A DNA stretch of 64,000 bases from Asterias amurensis. Its lineage: Eukaryota; Echinodermata; Asteroidea; Forcipulatida; Asteriidae. Below, piece after piece: positions 1-9,800 of this stretch. The position numbers and the translations under genes are program-made. Where the stretch lies: contig NC_092666.1 of NCBI RefSeq assembly GCF_032118995.1, positions 14,458,501 to 14,522,500 of the forward strand, read 5' to 3'. A model generated the notes under the pieces. It ran no database searches. It saw only the letters and a program-made list of their open reading frames with translations, and had not been told where the DNA came from. Each line of letters starts with the position of its first letter. The first letter of the stretch is position 1.

Positions 1-249
1 AGACAAATAGATTAGGAGCGACTCTATCGGTCGACCAAAATAAATTTTGGTTTTCAGACGGGCGAACTTTAGAACCTATCTATTACATTAGACGCCAACA
101 TTTGTATGTACTCGAGAAAAACTCCTTAAGTTGGAAGTCAATCAAATCATAATGGAACAAAGAAAAAGGGGAAAAAGTGTTTTACTCTCTCTTGTTATAT
201 ATCCTTTGAAAGTTCGAGCTAAAGACTATAGTAGATGAACGCAACTCAC

Positions 250-891
250 TTTGACAAAATATGTTTTCGATAGTTAGCTCAAACCCTTCCACGCACCCAC
301 AGCTAAATTCTCCGGTACGGTTTCGACACAGGTGGATCTTAGTCGGATTCGTAGGGTCGTCGTTTCTACAAGGGCCTTAGAGGAAAACGTGATACAATAA
401 TGATTAGACATTGTTAAAACAAAGAAAGATTTTCAGTAAAAAAAGTAAAATAAAAAAACAACTTACCAGAATTTAACCAAAGATTACTTCAATGTGAGAA
501 AAAATCCTTGTTGAGATTTTCGAAGCTTTGACGCCGTATGTACCCTGCAAAAGCGTAGGTGTTCAATGGAGACTTCCTGGTATCTTTTTAGCAGTTGAAA
601 ACACTAAAAGGTTCCCACTACAACATAAACAAATAACTCTGGATTTTTTTGCAGTGTAGGCCTTAAGCTTACTTTGTAAGATTTACAATCGGTGAGAGTT
701 TAGAATGAACAAAGCATTTTAATTCCGGGCAAGATATTAATTTTGTGATTTTGTCTTTAATTTGTTACCTTCTGTAGAACCGGTCATATTGGTCAGTTCA
801 TGTTCTTCATCTTCCACGCAGGCACAGATCAGTTTTCGGCCTGTCTGGCTGCACACCTGAAGCTCAGTACAATTTAAGTTGGGCGGTTTGT
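250..891 (-). CDS. Gene B exons 13-14: EGF-like modules after the SRCR cassette
   Basis: Exon 769-891 ([20 protein letters not shown]) and exon 250-375 ([20 protein letters not shown]) match gene A exons 29543-29668 and 28947-29075 in sequence, order and phase. For exon 14 the acceptor was placed after CCTCTAAG at 376 rather than after the nearer TAG, because only that choice keeps the frame of the paralog. The next exon lies beyond the left edge; 1-249 shows no exon. Confidence 0.82.
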
Positions 892-3800
892 CTATTTAAA
901 AAAAAAATAGTATAATAAATTATTGTTATTAAGTGTCCAACACCTCAGCCGGAAAAGCCGACGCCCAGTCACATAATCAGCATGATTCTGAAGACTGTTC
1001 GAGATACTGTTCGAAACGTCGAGACCATACCGGCTCTTTTCAGAGCCAACACTCCCACAAAATAATTATACATGGTTGTACCCGCAAGTTTATAATCAAC
1101 TCAACTCTACTTAAAAGCAAGATCGTTTGCAACACACGCGCACCATTTACCTGCAGTAGACATGGTCGAAGAAACATGACAGTTCAAACTTATGCCAATA
1201 CAATGTCTCTTTCTTCTGTACCACATTTGTGTGTTCGCAAAACGACGTTTTACCTCAAACTAAAAATTTACCCTGTCAGTTTGCCTTTTGGGTAAATACT
1301 TAGTATTTGGAAGAAAAAGTTTCAACTCCTTAAACGTTGCTGCCGCTTCTCAGGTTATATCATAAACTTGGGTTCGATCCCTGGCTTTACGGCAGCTAAT
1401 AGTTATTATAACACCCCTTGCAAGTATTCTGCCTGCTCATTGGTTTAGAGCGCGTCACATGACATGTTTTAGTTTTGCTAGACGACGGCCGTGTGATAGT
1501 GCGTCGGTTTGCCATGCGCTAGTCCGAAGACTAGCACACGGCGCCGTGCGCTAGTCCGACAGACTAGCACACGGCGTGCAGTACCCAGACGTCCGTTCCG
1601 TGTACGAGGATGATAAATTAATAGTCTGTAACCATTTCGGATTGCACGACACTACATGCAACACAGTAAGTAAAAGTGTTTGCAATCTGTATTCGCGTCG
1701 TCCGTGGATTGTAGCATTCAGGTCTGTAACTTAATAATAATAGTACAGTATTTAGAAATGTTTGGGGTGTTATAAAACAAATATTGACTGCTTTTACTCG
1801 TGCAATGGTTAAAAACTATGACCCCCTCGGTGATCCCCGGAGCGTTTTATTTTCCCTCGGCGTCGCCTCGGGAAAATAGAACGCTCCGGGGATCACCTCG
1901 GGAGTCATAGTTTTAACCATAGCACTCGAAGCAGTTAATACTTGTATATAACGGCCTCTGACTGGCACCCCAAGCAAAGATGTTGAAAAAAATAGGGAGA
2001 CCGCAAACATGGGGCTGCATAGTTCGGTTGGTAGAGTAGCAGCATGTTAATTTTTAGGCTGCAGGTTCAAGACTCGCCCTGGTAAATTTGTATTCGTTCA
2101 ATCATTAATTCCTAACCTACTCAGTTTCCCATTTGACCTTGATATTTAGATTTAAACTAAAAACAAAAGCAAGGAAGAAATGTTTTATAGAATCAGTCAG
2201 GGTGGTCAAGTTAGGCTCCATAAAGTTGAAATTGTGACTAAATTAATTGTAATCTTAGACTTACCGATTTCACATATAACTCCAGCATCCTGGCTATGCT
2301 GACAGACGGTGTTCGTCGTGCGAGAACAATCCAGTAATCTTTTGTTACTTCCTCCACACCTGAAATTGCTCAATTCATAAGATCCGGGTTCTGAACCATA
2401 TCTAAACGTTCCATTGGAGAATACGCTTTCTGCCCTTTCGAAGTGGAGTTGCCTACAAGCTGCATGGGCGTCATTGATGTCCCATCCATTCCCACACACG
2501 GTGCTCCATATGTCATTGTAAAGAACCTCCACGGTCCCCGATGATGACGTTCCTCCAAAAAGTCGAATGTCCGTAGTTCCTGATAGTTCACCCGGATGCA
2601 TGTATCAGATTGGGGATTATGTAAGTTTAATCTTTAAAATAACTGCCAATTTTAATTCTATACAAATATTAAATGCACTGTACAGGTTTGCTAATTACTC
2701 AAGAAATGTATTAGCATAAAACTTTACTTGGTAACGAGCAACGGAGAGCTGTTGATAGTATAAAACAATGTAAGAAACTACACCCTTTGAAGTAACGTAT
2801 TTTTTTGAGAAAGAGGTAATTTCTCACTAAATTATAATAAAAGACTTCTACCCAGAAGCCTTTTATTCTTATCTGAAAGCACACTATTTTCGTACAACAA
2901 GGGTGGTTTCTCTCATCATTTTCTGCAACTTCAACGACCAATTGAGTCCAAATTTTCACCGGCTTGTTATTTCATGCATATGTTGGGATACACCAAGTGA
3001 TAATACTGGTCTTTGATAATTGTCAAACGTGTTCAGTGCCTTTAAATGCATATTATGAGTGTCGCAGAACAATTCAGTCCTCTTACTTTCTTCGTTAATT
3101 TAATTTTTTTATGTTTTTGTTTCATTAAAAAACAAATTCTGTAAAACAAAATCTTACCTCTGTGGCAGTAAACCACCACATCTTCGCTATGAGAGCATGG
3201 TTTATAGTTATGCCTGTGTGAGCAGTACTCCAACCTGGTCTCACTCCCACCGCAAGCCAAGTAAGTCATGTGTATCGGCCCACTCCAAGTTTTATAACTA
3301 GATCCTCCAACCCAATAATTGGAATAGCCGGCATAGTTGAGTTGCCTGCATGCAACTGTTGCATCGTAACTGTTCCAGCCGTCGCCGCACACAGTCCCCC
3401 ACTCCCCGTTGTAAAACACCTCCAGTCTACCGTAGTATGAACTACTACTGAGGCGAATCTCTAATAAGAATATAATACCATTATTGTTTTACAATCATCT
3501 CAATAATAAATTGCATTGATGCTGTACTTCAGCGCTTTGCCGGAATCAAGCTTTCGAATAAAAGGTTGGTCAGTGAAATAACAAATAACACCTTGAAGCA
3601 AATTTTTCCTAAACGCAAATCAACACATCAGCACAAAATAAGAACAACAAATGCAAAATAAAATATCAAAATTAATTATACAATTTTAAATATACGTACG
3701 TGAAAGACGAAGTTCCCAGCTGCAAGTTTAACATTGTACAATGTAATGGGTTGTCTTTTCAAATGCACATCTTGTTGGTGTTTTTTTTTTTCAAGCTCTA

Positions 3801-6800
3801 TTTAGCATTCGTCCCGCTTTCGTTGTATAACTTTTTATTGTGAGTTTCTTAATTTACGTGTGATTTTTATTTTGTTTCCGTGGGCTGTGCTCATTGGTCA
3901 GTGTTATAGGGGTTGGATGTTGCGTTGTGTGTTTTGGGGAATGGCGTTATAGACTTGGTGGTTGTTTTGATTTCATTATTCAGTTGTATTTTTTCTTCAG
4001 TTTTTGCCTTGTGTTTTAAAGGAACACGTTGCCTTCGGATCGGACCGGTTGGTCTATAAAAAGCATCTGGTAACCGTTTGTTATAAAATGCATATGATTG
4101 GAAAGATGTTTTAAAAGTAGAATACAATGATCCACACAAATTTGCCTCGTAATTGCGTGGTCTTCCTTTTACTTTGCGAACTAACACGGTCGGCCATTTA
4201 TGGGAGGCAACAATTTGACTCCCATAAATGGCCGACCAAGCAAGTCGACGAGGTAAAAGGAAAACCACGCAATTGCGAGGCATGTTTGTGTGGATCATTG
4301 TATTCTACTTTTGCAACATCTTTCTAACCATATGTATTTTATTAATAACGGTTATAAACGCTTTTCAAAGACCAACTCGATCGATCCAAGGCAACGTGTT
4401 CCTTTAACGTCCCCTACGATGTGGTATTCCTTTGGGAGGGTTGCAAAGGGGTTAAGGAGGGGACATTTGTTGTTTCTGTTTTGGTCATTGTCAGCATCTT
4501 GCCATTTTGTGTCAGTTTAGCTTTTCATGATTTTTAAAATTAATGTAGTGTTCTGTATACTACAATGTTTTATCATCTCTATTTATAAATATATTTTTAA
4601 CTGTTATATACGAAAGGGAACATGGCTTTGATCGTAACAGTTAAGAGCCCATTTGGGAATTCATAAGAAAAGCAACGGAATCTTGTGTTTCTGATCAGCA
4701 GAGTGTGAATTTAAGTCCTGGTCATGGCAACTTTCCTTAAGCAAGAAACTTTACCAAAATGTATTTGTTCTTTGAATGTAGGTTGCACCTAATAGAACAC
4801 ACAGAGTATATAGGGGTAACCTTATTTAAATCAACACGAAACGTTCTGAGCAACACCAACCTGACGTGCAGTTAACCCAGGCAGCTTGTCCACATCGGTT
4901 AGGACAATCTCTTATGTCTCTCTCGTTCCCCACACACTGAACATTGTGCAAATGTATAGGACCAGTTCCCTCGCCAAAGTTTGCATTATACGTTGCAGAA
5001 GCTGCCTTGGTGTAGTTCAGTTGCTTGCACACAACGTGAGCATCATTCAGGTCCCAATAAGTGTGACACACAGTGGTCCAACGACCACCGTAAAAGACTT
5101 CCACCCTGCCCTCGGAATCGTGTAGCCCGCCAACGAGTCGCACCCCAACATCGTCTTGAACAACAGGATTAATAAGGGAAAACAAAAACAATATTAAGTA
5201 TAGTTAAATCTCTTTTTTATATTGACCAACCAAGAAGCCACTTTACTAATTAGCTGCGAAACAAAGTTCCCAGTTTCGAAATGTTATACTTGCCAATAAC
5301 TATCAACAGTGTCCCACTGACACGGACATGGGGTGTGTGAGAGGGGATAACCAAAACGACCCAAAATGAAGCCCAATCTTGAACCTAATTAATGTAGCCC
5401 AAACCTTTTGTAATGTAGCCTGGTTTAGGTCCATAGGTAATAGGTTCAAATTTAGGGTTACCATAGGTCTGTATGAGCTACCTTTTGTATACAGAAAGTA
5501 GGTATACATATTTAAACCGGGGAACTTTACAAATAGGGGCCATGGTTCGGGAAAGTTCCACAGTTTGAAAAAGTTGAACAAAACCAATGGGAGCCGTTGC
5601 AAAAAAGTTAAGAGTATAAACAAAAAAGGGACAATAGGAGGTTCACAGGTGCAGGCGTTTACAAACTTGTAAGGTTTGTACAATGTGACTATAGTGTGAA
5701 TTATAAAGGTAAACATGGGAAGCTTTTTCCAGAATAACCACTCAGTGCTGCGGTTTATTTTTTAACTAGATGTAATGCCATCATAACAAAAGATAAGTCA
5801 ACAAAAAGTTAATAACAACTTGCCAAATACACAGGTTTGTGAAAGCTGTACTTCAAAATGTCCAGTGATTAAGAGTTTATAATCTCATAATTCCTAATAG
5901 TTATCTGAATGTGATGGGGTACTGCAAGTTCATGTGCCCCTTATTAGTTCCTCTGCGAAAAGAAACTGCCTGAATGTTTGATACCATCATGAAACTCCAA
6001 TCTTACCTTTAGTGCCTATATTAAGCTCGATGGTGCTGGTGTTTATAATGTGACCTTTGAAGTAGGAACAGACCGAGTGTTCATCCGTCACGTTGCAAAT
6101 TTGTATCTTATCACAGTTCATTGATGAAGGAGCGCACTCATCGATATCTTTTGTAGGACAAAAATTATTGTTAAAACTAAAATTCATAAAATATGCTCTC
6201 TATAAGTTGCGTGTTATCTTCAACACCGTGCCATCGTTAAAGGCAGTGGACACTATTGGTATTGTCAAAGACTAGCCTTCACAGTTGGTGTATCTCAACA
6301 TGTGCATAAAATAACAAACCTGTGAAAATTTGAGCTCAATCGGTCATCGAAGTTGCGAGGTAATATTGAAAGAAAAACAACCCTTGTCACACGAAGTTGT
6401 GTGCGTTTAGATGGTTGATTTCGAGACCTCAAGTTCTAAACCCGAGGTCTCGAATTCAAATTCGTGGAAAATTACTTCTTTCTCGAAAACAATGGCACTT
6501 CAGAGGGAGCCGTTTCTCACAATGTTTTATACCATCAACCTCTCCCCATTACTCGTCACCAAGAAAGGTTTTATGCCAATAATTCTTTTGAGTAATTACC
6601 AAAAGTGTCCACTGTCTTTAAAAGCAACGAACACTAATATAGAAAATAGAAATTACTTGATAATGAGGAACGGGTAGCTATTAATAGTATAAAACATTGT
6701 GAGAAACGGCTGCTTATGAAGTATCGTAGTTTTTGAGAAAGATGTAATTTCTCACTTAAATATTTGAATTGAATTCGAGACCTCAGCTGAGGTTTCGAAT

Positions 6801-9800
6801 TCGAACATCTTTATAAACACACAACTTCGTGTGACAAGGGCGTTTTTCTTTCCATTATTCTTCCGCAACTTCGACGACCAACTGAGCTCAAACTTTCATA
6901 GGTTTGTAATTTTAAGCATAAATTACCAAAAGGTGTCCAGTCTCTTTAAAGTGACCTGGAAATGTATTTTTTTTGTCTTCAAACAGTAGAGTATCAATTT
7001 CTGAACAATAAAGTTAACGATTTACATTATGTTTAAAAAAAAAGTTGTGTGGGGTGACTCCGCCTACCCCTTTTGTGACGTCAATCGAGGCAGACTTTGC
7101 CTCGATCGAACATTGAACACACGTACGTGCAAGTACATTCAAGTCCTAGTCGTGAGTTTTATGTTTCGAAAAGATTTTTTTTCTTGCATTTTCCCGGCAA
7201 TGTCGACCAGGTGTATCGCTGCTGGATGCAGCAACACAACTAAAGATGGGGTCAGTTTGCAAAGTGGTCCGGTCCGACGTCTTTTTCAGCGCTGTTCAGC
7301 AAACACTTTGAGCCGTCGTGCTTCGAGAATCCGGAATACACTACACATTTTCTAAAACATGACGCCATCCCAACATTTTTTTTCCCAGCTAGTGGGGAAG
7401 TCGAAGAAGGTACCGGAAAGACGAACTTAAAGGAGCATTTGCCTAACGTGAAAAAAAATCAGGTATTGTTTCAACTTTGAGGGCATGTTTTTAGCTTGCG
7501 CCAAGCGTCACTATCTTGTGTTGGCACTGCATGCGAATCATCGCGCCTCGATTGACGTCACGAACAGCGCCCTCTCGGGTCGGGCTTATTTTTAAATTTG
7601 TAATTAACATGGAAACTAATTTTCTAAAACCTTAGTTAACTGTTCATTCATATTCCACTCAGCAAAACACATATTTTAGCGACAAAAGCTTTAATTTGAC
7701 AACATACCACTTCCAGGTGACTTTATAAGCAGCTCATATGAAATTAGGCCCAGAGCTTTTAATTAGGTCCGTTGACCAAGTCCATTCGGCCACGCCACCA
7801 CGTTAAAACATGGTACAAATACTAAGCTTTTTTCTCAAACTTTTCTGATTTATCAAGTTGAACATAAAATATCTTACCGAAGCAGGTTTTGTTGTCCATT
7901 CCAAGCTCGTATCCATCATAGCAGTCACATTTGAAGGTACCATTACCATTAATGCAAATCTGACTACAGTCATGTTCCCCTAAGGAACACTCGTCTATAT
8001 CTGCAGGTATTGAAGAGAAAAGGCGGGAATAAATACAAACAAATTAACAAAATTAAAGTACACGTGGTAATACAAACAAAATAATGGAGCAAAACATCCA
8101 GTTCTACAAAATGGCGGACTGTGTTGATATAGTTCACGACGTAAAATGAATACCACACAATTTAGAGTGATATTTATGTGGATGCTTTTATTATCCTAAA
8201 CATACCATTGCTAATCGCAAAATAACAATGAAGTTAGGCTCTCCTGTAACACATTGTTTTAAGTCTTTGGAATTCTATTTGATGACGTGTAAATGACAAA
8301 AATCCAATGTGTGGGTTAAAGGAGTTGTGATTTTATTTCAAATGTTAAATTTGTAATGAATGAAACTATTATTAACAATAAAATTACCATACCATAGCAG
8401 TTGTTGCTGTCGTTGCGGTAACCCATCTCACAGGCACATTCAGAACTACCATTGGTACTGATGCAAAAGTGGTCACATGCCATGTCCTGAGAACATTCTC
8501 CCACACCTTCAAAAAAAAAGAATGTTTTTGTTTTTTTAGCTCATGATAAGTCTGTATAGTGTGCCACACAGTCAAATTCCATCTTTCTCATAAAAAGAGT
8601 TCTCTTTCGGAATGTATGTTAATATTTGTCATTTTGTTTGTCCATCCATAGGCCGAGGAACAAGGTTTGTTGCTTCTCTCTGGACCTAGATGTTGCCAAT
8701 GTTTAAAGTTCGCTTTTGTATCATTTGAACATCCTTTGTCCTCACCACTTTACTCCTATTGGTCCATAGCCACCAATTCTTTCTGAAATAGAATTTTTGA
8801 TCGGCTATAATTTTCCCGCTTTTTCCTGGATTATTTCTGGATCCTTCACCTCTCTTTATTCTATAAATTGATATTGTTTATGTTTAAACTTGTCTATATG
8901 CCTCTGAAGAAGGTCCGGTTTGGATCAAAATATAAGGCCATCTATTCTACGCAGTACTTTTATGAAATGTAGACATAATAATCATCTTGACTATAATTAT
9001 TACAGCATTATGTATATTTAATTTTAAATTACTGTGATTTCTGCAACCTTGTATAAACGTATTCAGATTGGTATTACGCAGTTTGTGCGTTGAATATAAG
9101 TTGCCACTTTACCGTCACACGTTGCATTGTCTCCGTTGAAGGTGTAACCGCCATGACAGTTGCATTCGAAGCCTCCAGGAACGTTGGTACAATTCTGCTG
9201 GCAGTTATGGGTGCGACTCACCAGGCATTCATCCGTATCTAAAAATAGCATGAAAACAAGTACAAAGGTGTGTATTTTAATTTATTTTTGATATTTGTTG
9301 CATTTCTCATGTAGATAAAAAGGTAAACATATTTTAAATTACAGCAAATAGCAATAGGAATACATAGGAAGGAAAAATAAACCGCTTATGTTGCCTAAAC
9401 TTTGCACTATAAGTTACAAAAGACTGGAGCTATTAATCAGAAAATCACACAACAAAAAATCATTGTGAAGATGACATCAGAACAAAGATTACACAGTAAT
9501 AAATATATTAAGACCCGGTAAAGACCCAAGTTCATACTTCCTACGAATGCGAATGCTATACGAATGTTGACGTCACAAATTATAATATTCTATTATATAA
9601 ATATTATACAAATTTTAACAGTTGAACTGTGGGCAACCCGTGCGAAATATTTCCTTCGAAATAGCCGCGTATAATCAACATTCGTATCGCACGTTCACAA
9701 GAAGTAATGAAACGGGCCCAATGGTATTTTTGGACGCGTCGGACGCAAGCTTGCAAACGCCTGCAACAGTGTACCTCCTGTTGTCCCTCTTTTTGTGATA

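Noticed and set aside
933..1295. 120-residue ORF on the plus strand
   Set aside because: It overlaps an interspersed repeat that also occurs at 29750-29865, and no domain is visible.
2390..2601. Second minus-strand ORFs overlapping the SRCR exon
   Set aside because: Out-of-frame shadows of SRCR domain 3. The same applies to ORFs over the gene A tail at 21889-22348 and the GT92 gene at 45616-45927.
7029..7199. Upstream part of the ORF leading into the THAP relic
   Set aside because: This part is the inverted arm of the transposon and not transposase sequence. The THAP similarity begins only at the ATG at 7200.
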